Shown: positions 23,091 to 35,127 of the stretch, one piece after another
How the letters are laid out: each line of letters opens with the position of its first letter
Position numbering within the stretch: position 1 is the stretch's first letter
Assembly (NCBI RefSeq): GCF_964204645.1
Contig: NC_134032.1
Coordinates: 1,430,501-1,494,500 of the forward strand
DNA length: 64,000 nucleotides
Source of the DNA: Tubulanus polymorphus
Taxonomy: Eukaryota; Nemertea; Palaeonemertea; Tubulaniformes; Tubulanidae
Direction: 5' to 3'
Notes under the pieces: model-generated
What the model was told of the DNA's origin: nothing
The model's database searches: none
What the model saw: the letters and a program-made list of their open reading frames with translations, nothing else
Program-made: the position numbers and the translations under genes

Positions 23091-24230
23091 TTTTTGCTGT
23101 GCTGATGAAATATTTGGTGTGGTCTTTTAGGAATTCGGACTATGCAACATTGGAATGTCTCTTACTGTGGACCTCGGGTAGCGCCAGCATATTTCATGCT
23201 TGTATGCAGTTTTTTTTTTAGCTCAATGATTCACTGATTCTACGTTGGGCCATTTCGCATCATCAATTAGAACCTTTTTTCGCCTCGGTTATGATCGGAA
23301 ATGTTCGGAATTTTCCGTAAAAGTGTTCGACCGGTATTAAGAATTGAACCGCCGAGTTTGAGTTTGAATATCTCCATACATCGACGGAAACACTTATCGA
23401 TGATTTTGTATGAACCGTGTAGATTCTGCGCTGTCGAATTCCGATTCGATGTTTGCTGCAGGGAACGGCGCCGTGGGCCTCTACGCCGCACCATCGATGC
23501 GCTGTGAATATATTAACACGGGGTTTAGAGACGTTTTTATCGGTTGTTGAACTGCCGTTTATAAAAACTTGCCGCTTTTTTGCGCTGTAGAAAATTCGAT
23601 TCATATTCCAAACAACAGCGGTCGAATAGGTCAAATCTAAAAAAGAACCTGGATTATTGTCGAATGACCAGCGAACGACTGACTGACTGCTATTAGAATC
23701 ACCAACATTGATTCAACTGCGACCACACTTTCCAAAAAAGGTTCAACCTCCGCAGCCATATTGGGAATATCTTTTTTTGTAAGCTATCTGGTAGAAATAG
23801 CCTATTGACTGTTCGACTGTTCTTTGACATTTTCCTGCTTCAGAAACCGTTAAAGAATGTTTTTTTTGTATATTCATCATTCTCGGTTTCTAACACTTCA
23901 AGGTTACAAATAAGAACATTCACAAGGCGTTCAAGGTCACGGCGATGCGTCGTATATTTTGTTGACAGTGCGCGTTTTATAAATGAAAGCAGTTCGAGTC
24001 GTTTTTATTTATAACTCGTAGAAGAGCTGAAGAATTCTCTTTAAATCAGCAGCTCAATTTATAGTTCCCTCCATCGCGTTCTCGTTTCACGCCACCGCTG
24101 AACGAGAGATCTTCAAATTAAAATATTCTATCGGTTAAAATTTGAAAAGTTTACGTTTTCCGTTAAAAGCCTCGTGAGAGGTAGTGACGTCACAGATTCC
24201 TTAATGGAACTAGTTTTGCGAGTTGATGAT
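23091..24230. other. Mostly unassigned, with a short dispersed repeat
   Basis: The 51 bp at 23677-23727 (CGACTGACTGACTGCTATTAG, then AATCACC ... CTGCGACCACAC) are also present around 26275-26581, where they are split by an insertion. TGACGTCA lies at 24185-24192. No convincing exon was found. Confidence 0.5.
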
Positions 24231-24440
24231 ATTAATCAGGTGACCCAGTTCCGCAGTTGTCGATTCAAGTGATTCGCAGTCGATTTAAGTGTGACCCAAT
24301 TCCGCAAGTCTCGATGTGATGACCTAGTTTTATTGTTGTCGACTTAAGTAATTCGAGTTCGACAGTTGTCGGCTTAATTGACCCAGTTCGGCTTTTGTTG
24401 ATTTATTGGTGACCCAGTTCCATAGTTCACCCAGTTTTAA
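24231..24440 (+). repeat. Degenerate GACCCAGTTCC repeat
   Basis: GTGACCCAGTTCCGCAGTTG and variants recur about five times at irregular spacing. The unit resembles the end of the GGACCCAGTTCCAC MITE family. Confidence 0.55.
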
Positions 24441-25304
24441 TCCGATTTTTTTCAGGATTTAATGGAGTCACATTGAATCGACAGACGGATTTTCTCCTCG
24501 AGCTGTTCGATGAATGCGAAATGAACCTATTTCGAATCTGGTTTCAAATCTAATTCACGCGATTTCGGGCCACCGTGCCCTCCTAGATTTCCATCTTCAC
24601 AACATTTAATCTAATCTGTTCAAGTTTGCTACGGCGACCCAAGGTTAAATAAAGTGAAACCGTGCAATCGGATGTAAAGTTTGTGATTGTATATAAAGTT
24701 TTCTAATTCGATTTTTTTTGCGTACAAGTCGCTGCTGCGACGGCGCCGGATTTTAACTATAATCCGTTCGGCGAGATTCAGGTCCCAAACGACCAGAATT
24801 TGAACCAGAATTCGTTCGCGGCAATAAAATAGAGACATTTACGATCGGTTGAATACGGAATTCACGGCTGTATGAAATGCGTTAACTGTATTATAGGCTT
24901 AGCCGCTTTACGCAAAAGAGATTTAATTCATTGATTCATCGTCAACCGGGGACACAATTTGAAATTCGGTTTTGGCTGTACTTGTATTATAATGATAATA
25001 GTAATAATAAATTTTCTTAATATAACGCACTTTCTACATAGCAATCTATGTACTTAACGTAGATAAGAAAATTAAAATATAGCCGCAAAGCAGCGATAAC
25101 GGGTTTACTGCACAGCCGCTTAAAAGGAATGTCTACGAACAGTCGATATAAGGCCTACAAGAAAAACATGGATGATTGGACCAGATGGTTATTTGACCCT
25201 GAAAAATCGACTGTTAGGCCTTAATTAGTCTTTATGGATTTCGAAATAGCATATGATCAAGTACAACATCAGCGATGACTAAAAATACAATTCTCAGTGA
25301 AATG
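24441..25304. other. Unassigned, with one dispersed motif
   Basis: ATATAGCCGCAAAGCAGCGATAACGGG at 25076-25102 also occurs twice near 36.1 kb. Nothing else was recognised. Confidence 0.4.
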
Positions 25305-25675
25305 CTCTCTCCTCTCTCCTTTCTCCTCTCTCCACTCTCCTCTCTCCTCTCTCCTCTCTCCTCTATCCTCTATTCTCTCTCCTCTCTCCTCTCTCCTCTC
25401 TCCTCTCTCCTCTCTCCTCTCTCCTCTCTCTCTCCTCTCTCCTCTCTCTCTCCTCTCTCCTCTCTCCTCTCCCCTCTCTCCTCTCTCCTCTCTCCTCTCT
25501 CCCCTCCTCTCTCCTCTCTTCCCTCTCCCCTCTCCCCTCTTCTTTCTCCTCTCGCCTCTCGCCTCTCCCTTCTCGCCTCTCGCCTCTCCCCGCTCCCCTC
25601 TCTCCTCTCTCCCCTCTCGCCTCTCCCTTCTCGCCTCTCCCCTCTCCCCTCTCTTCTCTCTCCTCTTGCTGATCT
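25305..25675 (+). repeat. CT-rich minisatellite (CTCTCCT units)
   Basis: A tract of CTCTCCT and CTCGCCTCTCC units, all pyrimidine apart from scattered G. Several frames on both strands are open as a result. Confidence 0.95.
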
Positions 25676-26274
25676 CCCTTGATCACGTGTCGTTTGAAAC
25701 GATTGACATACAGACGGCGTTTCGTCCACAATTTTGTCTATGCAACTCACGTGCCGCAGTCGAATTTGATTAATATCGTAGATTATACGGACAGCAGTTG
25801 TAACTACCGTCCTCGCACCGTAGTCTCTATCGAGGGAGACAATTCGACGATGAAAATCAAATTGGCTACAGGCAAATTCAATTTATTGTCCGAGACATTT
25901 TCAGACTCGGCTTGCGTAGAAAATGGACTAACTAATAAATCCTCACCAAAACACGGATAAAGTAGTAATGATTGCGTAATCGACGTCAGTTATTTATTGT
26001 TCAGCTTATAAAGCATTCGATAAAAATGTCTTAGTTAATTGAACTCTTTCGGTTGAAAATGAGCAAGTCGTCATTAGTACCTGATATTGAAGTCGTCGAG
26101 AATGAAAAGGTCGTCACTAGAATTTATCAACTTGTATCTTTCCACCGTGATATATTAGAGGTTAGCACATGGTAATCTGTCTGACATCAAACACATTCAC
26201 CCTGGACTAGAGACTAGATCACACAAATATAGACTGACTGCAGCTGGCCACCAGGAATTGAACCAATGGAACAA
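25676..26274. other. Unassigned interval
   Basis: CCAGGAATTGAACCAATGG near 26251-26269 holds a perfect minus-strand B box (GGTTCAATTCC), but no A box is present, so a SINE remnant is possible. Confidence 0.3.
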
Positions 26275-26295
26275 CGACTGACTGACTGCTATTAG

Positions 26296-26551
26296 TAATA
26301 GTAACTGCCTTAAAGGACTGCCTTAAAAGCAACTGTTCGCCTACCGTAGGCTGGAGTAGAACATGGGCAACTAGCCGGATGCGGCTTGCGACGAGTCGGT
26401 AGGCGTCGGGTTGCCGTCGCAAGCCGGCTAATATCGAACCGATTGAGGAGCAACTGGCGGCCTCTCATAGGCCGCTAGTTGCCGCTAATCGGCGATAAAC
26501 CCAGTTGCGTCGGTAGGCGTCGCGTTGCTTGTCGACATAAGCCAGCCTTTA
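26296..26551. mobile_element. Fold-back insertion of about 256 bp
   Basis: It interrupts a repeat that is intact at 23677-23727. The interior holds a hairpin at 26451-26481 (13-bp arms, one mismatch), a second inverted pair (GCGGCTTGCGAC at 26381 and GTCGCAAGCCGGC at 26416) and a direct duplication of GTCGGTAGGCGTCG (about 26395 and 26509). No frame is present. A non-autonomous fold-back element is inferred. Confidence 0.6.
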
Positions 26552-26593
26552 TAATCACCACATTGAATCAACTGCGACCACAGGAAATCGCTG

Positions 26594-26900
26594 CGATCAC
26601 ACGGAGAAGATTTGGCCCGGGCTACATTGGCACGAATTAGGCTCTGATTAGAGAGCGCGTTTACACGTAAACCATTCCGCTCGATACTAAATGTGCTTAA
26701 ACACAGCGAAGTGAATCACTTTACCAATCACCGGTACTAGTTGCAATTCAAACGCAATCATTTTTTCTGGTGCTAAAATTTGGCTCGGGTCTGGTACGAA
26801 GTGTTGGTTGCATAGCAAATTTTGTCCGGGCCAAACAGGCTCGGGCCCATTTGTCGCCCGTGTGAATAGTTGTTCCGGGCCGCAAATGCTCGTGTGATCG
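26594..26900. mobile_element. 307-bp MITE with inverted ends
   Basis: The left end CGATCACACGGAGAAGATTT and the right end (minus strand CGATCACACGAGCATTTGC) are inverted, both leading into GGCCCGG. The interior has no coding capacity. No clear target-site duplication was found. Confidence 0.65.
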
Positions 26901-27304
26901 AGGCTACACATTTTGAGTCCGGAACTTGTTCAGCAATGTCGGGATATATAAGTAGTATATATGCCGGCAACCTGTCCGGCGTTCAATCAATCAGAGACTT
27001 GCGTCATTCCGGACAATCATATTACATCATCATCTACGGCTACTGTGGTCACCGATGGACGGCTGAATTATCGATTTATACGCCGGACGTCGGTCCGTTG
27101 GGAATTCCTCGTCCGAGTTGATGCGTTAAATTCAATCTTTAACCAGAAGTGAATAAACTGATAAACATCGATGACCGACGCGCCAATGATGGAATCTGGA
27201 TAGTTATAATCGGCGTGTATCTAAGCACGACTGATCAATTTGGGTGTGTCCGTGTAGGTTTATATCTCGAATATGTCACCAAATGTTCTCTCAATGCTCC
27301 CGCC
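26901..27304. other. Unassigned interval
   Basis: Nothing was recognised. Confidence 0.4.
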
Positions 27305-27447
27305 TGCCCCCTCTCTCTCCCCCTTCTCTCCCCTCTCTTCCCTTCTCCCTCTCTCTCTCTCCATCACCTCCCTCCCTCTCCATCACCTCCCTCCCTCTCC
27401 CTCTCCCTCTCCCTCTCTCTCTCTCTCTCCCTCTCTCTCCCTCCTCT
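27305..27447 (+). repeat. CT-rich low-complexity tract
   Basis: CCCTCTCTCTCC-type units with a short repeat of CATCACCTCCCTCCCTCTC. Confidence 0.9.
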
Positions 27448-28450
27448 CATAATGATTCGATGGAGGCTGATATCTTTTCAACTGGATTCATCTATAATTT
27501 CACAGTTGATAAAACCTAATTTGCTTGATGAATTTAATCTAATGGCCCGAGAAGAGTTTCAGACACAGAGACGGTCGCCGTATATCCCCGAGGCCGGTAT
27601 TCACCGCCTCATCACACACGTCGTAAGACTTATTAAAACATCCTCGGGATGAAGTTGACAATATCTGCGAGTAAATTAAGACTCGCATCGACGCCTTGTC
27701 GCGTGGAATAAACTAAGACGACTTAAGACATCACCTCGAGCTGTTTAATATACCAACTGCTACTCCATTTCAGTCTCCTTTTGTAACACCACATACGCTT
27801 CCCTGCTGATTCCATACATGGCTCGGGTACTTTTGCCAGGTTGTGCTCTTCCAGAAAAGGAATTATCTACTCTCTCTCTTTCGATTGATGCATTTGTGAA
27901 TTTCTGCCGACGTTCCGTCCGTTTGACGACAGAAGCCTAAGTCTACATCGTCCGGAAGTGCCTGCAACACGAATATCATGTTGATATGGAGGCATATCTG
28001 GTAGTTTTACAAGTTTTGTATCACAGTAAGGTTTGGCCCTTGATAAAGAAAATATTATATCATATAATAGAATACGTAGGTTTCTAGAAGTTTTTTTAAA
28101 GCCTTGTTTCCCAGCAAGTTGGGAATGGGGGACATATACGAAGGATCCATTAGTTTTCTCCGCCTGGTAGGCATCCAAAAGCCTGGTCTCCAAAAATGAA
28201 CAAGGTCCATCTAGACATTTCTTTATGTCCCCCCGGAGAGACGTTTTTTTCTGAAATGGCAAACGAACAAGATAGAGGTACTCCGGTGCATTGTAGCCAG
28301 TGACACAAACTCGACAATATGTCAGATGATTGAAGCACACAGTCAGACGTCATTATTGCGGTAGATTATGTCGCGGTGATTAGCCTCGGTCGGTCACGTT
28401 ATAACCTCGTTATTTAAATGAGGCAGAAACTGTCAGGTAAATTCTACACA
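27448..28450. other. Unassigned, with a 157-codon minus-strand frame
   Basis: The frame 27867-28340 (minus) is the longest non-repeat frame on that strand. It has no motif, signal peptide or domain that I recognise. Chance is a good explanation. Confidence 0.2.

Positions 28451-28452
<2 letters not shown>

Positions 28453-28480
<28 letters not shown>
28453..28480 (+). repeat. (CGC)9 microsatellite
   Basis: GTCGTCGCC followed by an uninterrupted GCC run of about nine units. Confidence 0.95.
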
Positions 28481-28481
<1 letters not shown>

Positions 28482-28770
28482 AAACCATTGTCTCAATAGA
28501 TATACTTACTATATACAACAGCAGCTTGTTTGTGAAACATTTATACAAGAAGGCATTTATATATTCGTCCATTTGCACTCTCTCTCAGGTGGCCCGGACG
28601 CAATTACCCAACTATAATATTGCCATTTGCAATTACCGTATACATTTGTGGGGAAAACTCACAACATTGAAAGATTGAATTGTATGAACATTTTTTAAAG
28701 CAATTTTCCTTTTTAAAAACGGGTCGTAGAAACTGTTTCAAAACGTTGCTACTCATTTATAGTTTTAGTC
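28481..28770. other. Unassigned interval
   Basis: Nothing was recognised. Confidence 0.35.
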
Positions 28771-28845
28771 ATACGAGTACATTCCGGCAATAAATGAATT
28801 AAATGATAAAATGTTTATTTAAAACATATGAGAAATATTTCGGTT
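28771..28845 (+). repeat. Single arm of the 29.1-kb inverted element
   Basis: AAATGATAAAATGTTTATTT and AAAACATATGAGAAATATTTCGG match the arms of the inverted repeat at 29.1 kb, in the orientation of its left arm. Confidence 0.85.
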
Positions 28846-29094
28846 TTTCCTGGTGATTTGAGAGTTTTTGACGGAAGAACGTTTGAGTAATCAACTTGAT
28901 AAGGCGAAATGATTTGGAGAATCAACATTTATCTAAGTTGACTAAGATAAACCAGTCAGGAGTTAGCACTGTTGTACGCTTCCTGGATCTTGAGGGATGC
29001 TTGACGTATTGTGATAATTTTGAATTTTAGGAAACTTAAATTGATTCGTTCAATTGCCAACATGCATATAAACATTATAATTCCAATTCGAGTA

Positions 29095-29300
29095 AAATCC
29101 CACAATAAACGTAGTAAATGATAAAATGTGTATTCAAAACATATGAGAAATATTTCGGATGGTTACTACCACCCTTCTTCATTCTGAAAAAAACATTTTT
29201 CATTTTTTTAGACTGAAGAAGGGTGTTAATAACCATCCGAAATATTTCTCATATGTTTTAAATAAACATTTTATCATTTACTTCATTTATTGTGGGATTG
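29095..29300. mobile_element. Long inverted repeat (fold-back element)
   Basis: Arms of about 92 bp (29095-29186 and 29210-29300) are near-complements around a 23-bp AT-rich spacer. They include ACATATGAGAAATATTTCGG, ATGGTTACTACC (right arm ATTAATAACCAT) and CCCTTCTTCA. A third copy of the arm sits 320 bp upstream. No frame is present. Confidence 0.85.
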
Positions 29301-30260
29301 TACTCGTATCGTTTTATCACGGATATTGTGATCTACAATTGATTCAGTTTTAGTCTTGTCCAGCTGGTTCTTATTCAATATAGTGAGTTTACTTAGAGAG
29401 TTTTTAGAAACCGACCATATGAATATGTGAAATAAGCTGAAATAAGCTGATTGCAGGTATTCGGAAACGATACCATCTATTACGCTTATTGACACACATG
29501 GACGACAGTTGATTGGGAAATTGTAAGCGGACACCAGAAGTAATCTAACGAACTCGTAGGTATCCTAGTCCTGTTGGTATTAACTCCACACATGTTCAGT
29601 CGATATTTACTCTGTACCTATCGAACTGATGATTGTGACTGGTTAACAACTGCTGACTGATTCACGGCCAACTTCATCGAGAAGTGCAAATTGAGATCTA
29701 TAAATTTTCGATGACAGTAACGCTGCTGAGAGTGGGGGGGGGGGGGGGAGGAGTTGTGTAACAAACAACTCAGGACATCGGAACCTCGTGCACAATTTAT
29801 CATCATGATCATTATTTTTATCATCATCATCATCATTGTTGTTATCATTTTTTCATCATTGTTCAACTATAGCACCTCATTCCAATCAGGCTCAATCCTC
29901 TAAAACCTCAGGGTTCGAATGATTTGTTGAAGTAACATATCAAGTAAGATTTCTTTTATCAAAAAGAGTTTTATGGGCTTAGTATCATTACTGCAGGGCT
30001 GCCTAATAAGATTAGGAATACCGCTACAGGAGCTTGTTGGCTTTATTTTTGAGTGTCGTTTGTTTCAAGGTCGTAACCTGTTCTCAAGAAGACAGCACAT
30101 CATCAGGATATTGTCGGCTACAGCAAGTAACTCTTCGCGTCACCCGGTTCGAATCTTTGATAAAATGAGACCTTCGTGAACGTTAGTATTAAGTTCGTTT
30201 CATTCAAGGTTGTGACCTTTTCTCGTCAACAAATGGCAGCTAAACACCATCCCTCTCACT
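29301..30260. other. Unassigned interval with G15 and ATC-rich runs
   Basis: A G15 run lies at 29734-29748 and an (ATC)n-like stretch at about 29799-29865. CCCGGTTCGAATCTTTG near 30137 contains a B-box-like string without an A box. Confidence 0.4.
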
Positions 30261-30357
30261 TCCATCTCGCATCATCCTTCTCCTTTCCCATCTCGCATCA
30301 TCCTTCTCCTCTTCATCTCGCATCATCCTTCTCCTCTTCCATCTCGCATCATCCTCT
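30261..30357 (+). repeat. 27-bp minisatellite, 4 copies
   Basis: Units of CCATCTCGCATCATCCTTCT with CCTCTT between them. Confidence 0.9.
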
Positions 30358-30429
30358 AGATATAAAATGAAAAACTTTACGTTTACGATGACAGATTTCT
30401 CTCGAACATTAATACACTTTAAACCTCTC

Positions 30430-30785
30430 TCTGCTGAAAGATAGAAAGAGAACGTGAGAAAAGGGAGAGAGGAGAGAGGATAGAGGATAGAGGAGTGAGG
30501 AGAGGGGAGAGAGAAAGAGGAGAGGAGAGAGGAGAGAGGAGAGAGGAGAGAGGAGAGAGGGGAGAGGAGAGAGGAGAGAGGAGAGAGGGAGAGGAGAGAG
30601 GAGAGAGGAGAGAGGAGAGAGGGAGAGGGAGAGGAGAGAGGGAGAGGGAGAGGAGAGAGGAGAGAGGAGAGAGGGAGAGAGGAGAGAGGAGAGAGGAGAG
30701 AGGAGAGAGTAGAGAGGAGAGAGGAAAGAGGAGAGAGGAGAGAGGAGAGAGTAGAGAGGAGAGAGAATAGAGGATAGAGAAATCG
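30430..30785 (+). repeat. GA-rich tract (GAGAGGA units)
   Basis: A purine tract of GAGAGGA units, the complement of the CT arrays elsewhere in the window. Frames open on both strands translate the tract. Confidence 0.95.
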
Positions 30786-31500
30786 AAAGCTTTCATTAGC
30801 TCCAAATAAACTTATCACAGTCATCCACCCGTGCCTTGTATCGCCTCTAGCACCGAGTCGAGGAGAGCTCATGCGATGCAAACATCGGCAACTGTTTTTA
30901 TTTCGTTCAGAAGTTGCCGCCAATCGGCCCGAGATCTCCTCGGGCGGTTTGCGCGCTTAATGACACGTTTTCTCGACGCGTTGCGCGAACATCAAATGGC
31001 AAACTGTGACACGTCGAGAGCCTCAATTAAAAGCAGCGAATCCCGTTAAAATGTTGACACGACGAATCAGAGAGTTAATGTTTCTCAGAACTGGCGTCTA
31101 AAAACATCGGTTTACATTTCAAATTGTGTCGAAAGAAAGAGTACAAGAGGCAGAGAGCGAGATGGAGGGTGAGAGGAAAGAAGATGGGAAGAGAGGAAAG
31201 AAGAGGGGAAAGAAGAGGGGAAGAGTAGAGAGAGCAGAGAGTAAAAAGCGAAAATAATGGACAAAATGAACTTTAAAAACCTTGTAACATAGTTGTTTCC
31301 AAAATCTCGATGTACTAATTAGGCAGCCAACTAAATTAACCCCAATCAGTCGCTTGCCGGTTCAGACTGAATGGAAGATTGTTTGAATGAACCGGGACCG
31401 CAATTTCAAATCATGTACTTCGATTTAAACAACAAATTCTGTAAACTCGACCACCGATCACACGACTATATCTGTACTTCGATTTCCGATTTCAAAATCA
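30786..31500. other. Unassigned, with a purine-rich patch
   Basis: GAGAGGAAAGAAGAGGGG-type DNA lies at about 31140-31245. Nothing else was recognised. Confidence 0.4.
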
Positions 31501-31502
31501 AA

Positions 31503-31608
31503 TTCGTTCCCGGCAGGTGTGGTGGGTCTGTAAGGGACAATCGATCAAAAAATCTAACGAAATTTACCAACCAAATAAATAACTAACAGGGTCAATCCCT
31601 ATTTCTAA
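31503..31608 (+). mobile_element. SINE 3' part, family S, copy 1
   Basis: CGTTCCCGGCAGGTGTGGTG, then GGTCTGTAAGGGACAATC, AATCTAACGAAATTTACC and CAATCCCTATTTCTAAGAT. The same string of about 105 bp is found inverted at 44011-44118. TTCCCGGCAGG may be the end of a decayed B box. Confidence 0.7.
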
Positions 31609-32048
31609 GATCAAAAGCGAGGAGACAAGGGAAAAGGGGGAGAAGAGAGAGGGTAAAGAAGAGAGAGAGAGAGTGGTTAGAAGAAAATGAAAGAATAAAA
31701 GGGCAGATTGTAGTGTTAATTTCGTTATATTTCACAATAAAACAGAACGGGCCTAAGAGAAAAGAAATTTGTATACAAAACGAAAGGTTTTTGGAAGAAG
31801 AGCTTCATCTCGCGTTGGTGTGAAAATATGCGTGGAATATTTGTGTGTCGACGTTATGTTATACTGTTCTATACGTGGTATGCGTTACGCTGCTGGTGCA
31901 AATAACGTACGGCATCATCATTATGTAGACATACATTTTGAAACGTGTAAACAACAATTTTTCTCGGCGTTCAGATTATTTTTCTACTCAACGTTCCCCG
32001 ATGTTCACTTAAGGGCCAGAGATAAATCACTTGAGTTGTTTTTTTTAT
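31609..32048. other. Unassigned interval
   Basis: A purine-rich patch (31620-31690) and otherwise ordinary DNA. Confidence 0.4.
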
Positions 32049-32275
32049 TCGTTCTATCTCTGCTCTCTCATCTCTCTCTCCCTCTCCCTCCCTCCCTCTC
32101 CCTCTCTCCCTTTCTCCCTCTCCCTCTCTTCCCTCTCTCCCTCTCTCCCTCGCTCTCTCCTCTCTCTCACTCTCTCTCTCCCTCGCTCCCTCACTCCTCT
32201 CTCCCTCGCTCTCACTCTCTCCCTCGCTCTCCCTCGCTCTCACTCGCTCTCACTCTCTCTATCTCTCTCTCTCTG
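32049..32275 (+). repeat. CT-rich tract
   Basis: CTCTCTCCCT and CCCTCGCTCTCACTCTCT units. Confidence 0.93.
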
Positions 32276-32756
32276 CAGTCCTGCAGTGCTGCCCCGCGTT
32301 AATAATCCCGTGAAACATTGATCCACAGTTCGCAGTTCTATCGCCAGTTGGCGCTGCTAATGTGTTATGCAAATGAGATTGGTGAACCGACGAAGCGTGT
32401 GACGCGTCGGGGAGGAATACTAAAACAGCTGTGAATACTGTACCCCTTAAAGTAGATCCTGTCGTTACGGTTACTGCGCCTTTTTTCAATATCTATGTCG
32501 TCAATGTTATTGATTTAAATACTAACCAAACATTCGTTTAAAAATATCTGGTAATTCCATTGATTAATTATCAATATTCCACAAAGGTAATTAAATATCT
32601 TTCGAAAAGTAACGAATCGCCTGGCAATATTCACGCGTAATTCCATCTATATTCTCAATGTTTTTAATTGTAATTAGAGAACTATCAGGGTCGGACGCAG
32701 TCTATTGCGTCAAATTTATGATGTTGTTTGATATCTTCCTGGTTTATATCTACAGG
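32276..32756. other. Unassigned interval
   Basis: Nothing was recognised. Confidence 0.4.
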
Positions 32757-33258
32757 TCACTCCCCTCTCGCATCCACTTGCTTTCCTCCTCCTCTCTCTC
32801 CCTCTCTCTCTGTTTCTCTCCCCTCTCACTAGCTCTCTCCTCTCTCCTCTCTAGCTCTCTCTGTTTCTCTCTCTCTCACTGGTTCTCTCTTCCTGGCGCT
32901 CTCTCCCTTCCCCCTTTCTCTGTTTCCTTCCCCTCTCACTAGCTCCCCCCTCTCCTCTCCATTTCCCCCCTTTCTCTCTCCCGCTCTCTCTCTCCCTAGC
33001 TCGCTACTCTCTTACTGTCATTCCTCCTAGCTCTCCCCTCTGTCTATCTCACTGGTTCTCTCCCCTCTCTCTCTCTCCCCTCTGTCTCCCCTCTCCGTCT
33101 CCCTCTCTCTCTCCCCCTCTCTCTTCCCTCTGTCTCTCTCCCTGGTTCTCTCTCCTCTCTCCTCTCGCACTCCCTCTCTCCTCTACCTCTCTCCCCTCTC
33201 TGTCTCCCCCTCTCCCCCTCTCTCTCCTCTCTCTCTCTCTCCCCCCTCTCTCTGTCTA
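32757..33258 (+). repeat. CT-rich tract, 500 bp
   Basis: Irregular CTCTCTCCCCTCTGTCTC units with repeated ACTGGTTCTCTC and ACTAGCTC inserts, suggesting partial duplications inside the tract. Confidence 0.93.
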
Positions 33259-33423
33259 CAGCCGTCAATCACGGCTACTGTGCGCGATTAATCACTCGTA
33301 CAGTGGACACAACACAAGTTAATTGGTAGCAAAGATTTCTTCCGGGATCAATTCTTCAACTGATAGAAACAAATTGTCGTAGATTAACTTCGTCGCTATT
33401 TAACGTAAACGGCTTCAATCTAT

Positions 33424-34005
33424 TTGTTTTTAGTATCAGTGAACGATCGAGCGATCCACGCAAAATTATTCATTAAATCCTCTAAACCCCACAGGTCACC
33501 CTTAAGGTTTTACATGTCCCTTCCACGAGGCGTTGGTACTCATTTATCTACAATCAAAGTCCGCTTCAACGTGATCCCTTTTAATACCACCGTTCGCGTA
33601 ATGCCAACATCTCTCAGAGAACAAATTTGCTCAATCCATTTCAAATTCGATGAAAATGTCGTCCTTCTGCCAAATTCGTCATGCCATGTTTTTCATTTGC
33701 TTCGCTTCCTTAGAGGTTCCTGCAAGGCTCCTTTTCGGGCGCTCGAAAGAAAATTCATTTATCAACTTATTATTATTGACACCTCGTGGGCTTCCCTCGG
33801 GGCTTTACAACAACAACTCTGGTATCACAGGCTTTACGATGCTTGGATAATATACACAAGTTATTGTCAACTCTTCCCCGAAATCCTAGAGGTTTTAACG
33901 TCTTGCACCGCACCATCAAGAGTTCATATTTCTGTAATGTTTTCATATATGATATATGATTGCAAAGTTGATTATGATGAAATCGATAAACGAGACTTAA
34001 GATAA
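33424..34005 (+). CDS. 193-codon frame of unknown meaning
   Basis: This is the longest frame in the window that is not a tandem repeat. It is preceded by an acceptor-like TATTTGTTTTTAG. The composition is ordinary and no domain, catalytic motif, signal peptide or membrane segment was recognised. A rough estimate gives about 0.2 such frames by chance in 64 kb of both strands, so chance cannot be excluded. A decayed transposon frame is another possibility. Confidence 0.15.
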   Translation: MFLVSVNDRAIHAKLFIKSSKPHRSPLRFYMSLPRGVGTHLSTIKVRFNVIPFNTTVRVMPTSLREQICSIHFKFDENVVLLPNSSCHVFHLLRFLRGSCKAPFRALERKFIYQLIIIDTSWASLGALQQQLWYHRLYDAWIIYTSYCQLFPEILEVLTSCTAPSRVHISVMFSYMIYDCKVDYDEIDKRDLR

Positions 34006-34370
34006 TAAACAGTGAATCAAATGTCGGTTTGATCGACGATTTTAAATGCTAAAAACAAATAAAATATGCGATTTATATCAGTACGAATCGGTGAAATATT
34101 CCTGCGAATTCGAATTTCCGGGAAATCGAGAATATTCATCATCAACGCGACAAGATTATCACGTGACCGCGGGGTCGGCGGTGTCGGTCGAATCGAGGGT
34201 TGATATGGTTATAAATCTTTTTTTCGTTTTCGAGGATATCTCCTCGGCTACCAGCGGCTTAAACTACCCCGACATATCTCTATCGGAATTCGATATAAAG
34301 CAATTTACATTACTGCGGTCCCGTCCTTAAGTGCATCAACTAGTATATATATACACTGCACGAGGAACCG
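34006..34370. other. Unassigned interval
   Basis: A 94-codon plus frame (34046-34330) without any recognisable feature. Confidence 0.3.
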
Positions 34371-34520
34371 TTAACGCTACTGTGGCAATCGAGGATTCAA
34401 TTTACAGCAAATGGCAAGCGAGCATCCACCAGGTGTCGCTAGTTGGTCTTCTGCGTGTAGATTGGCGCCTGCGAGCAGTAAGCATCGAAAACCCCAAATA
34501 AAAACACGACCCGTTTGACT
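34371..34520 (+). repeat. Dispersed repeat family A, copy
   Basis: GCTACTGTGGCAATCGAGG at 34376 is followed by GGCAAGCGAGCATCCACCAG, GTGTCGCTAGTTGG and a unique tail. It has both halves of the family core separated by about 30 bp. Confidence 0.7.
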
Positions 34521-34727
34521 TTTCAGACAGTAAGCTCCACTTATAGGTCGGTTTCTAGACCAATTTTAACACGCAGATGACACTCCCAGCTTCCCCTAAT
34601 GAACCGTCGAATAAATTTCTTATGACGGCGTAAAAAACGGTATAATATGCTTATATACATTGATACCTAGTATGAGATATTCAAGGTGTTCTGTGTTAGT
34701 CAATGCGCACTACGTCATCAATATCGA

Positions 34728-34800
34728 CGTTTCAAAATAACAGTTGAAATTGAGAATATTGACGTTTCAAAATAACAGTTGAAATTGAGAATTTTGACGC
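34728..34800 (+). repeat. 36-bp tandem duplication
   Basis: GACGTTTCAAAATAACAGTT and GAAATTGAGAATATT occur twice in a row. Confidence 0.85.
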
Positions 34801-35127
34801 TTATTTTGTAATTAGATATATCTTATTTCATTTTGATCAATTTTGATTATTATTTTTGAGAGGTTGTGTACTACGTCATCAATGTATTGGGGCTAGACTG
34901 GTTACCGGTCAATTCAATTCAATCTCCAATATTCATATCCAAACTAACTTTTCCTCGATATTATATGGAATATTATATCATATATTGTCGATAGCTTTAA
35001 GCAATATATGTATGAATTTTTCAATAAACTCTTCAGGTTAGTATTCCATCTGACTAGGTGGGCGGCAATCGCTACGAAATCTGCCCTATTTTTGCGATGA
35101 TGCTCGAAATGAATAAATGATTTTCCC
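34801..35127. other. Unassigned interval
   Basis: AT-rich DNA without assigned features. Confidence 0.35.
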
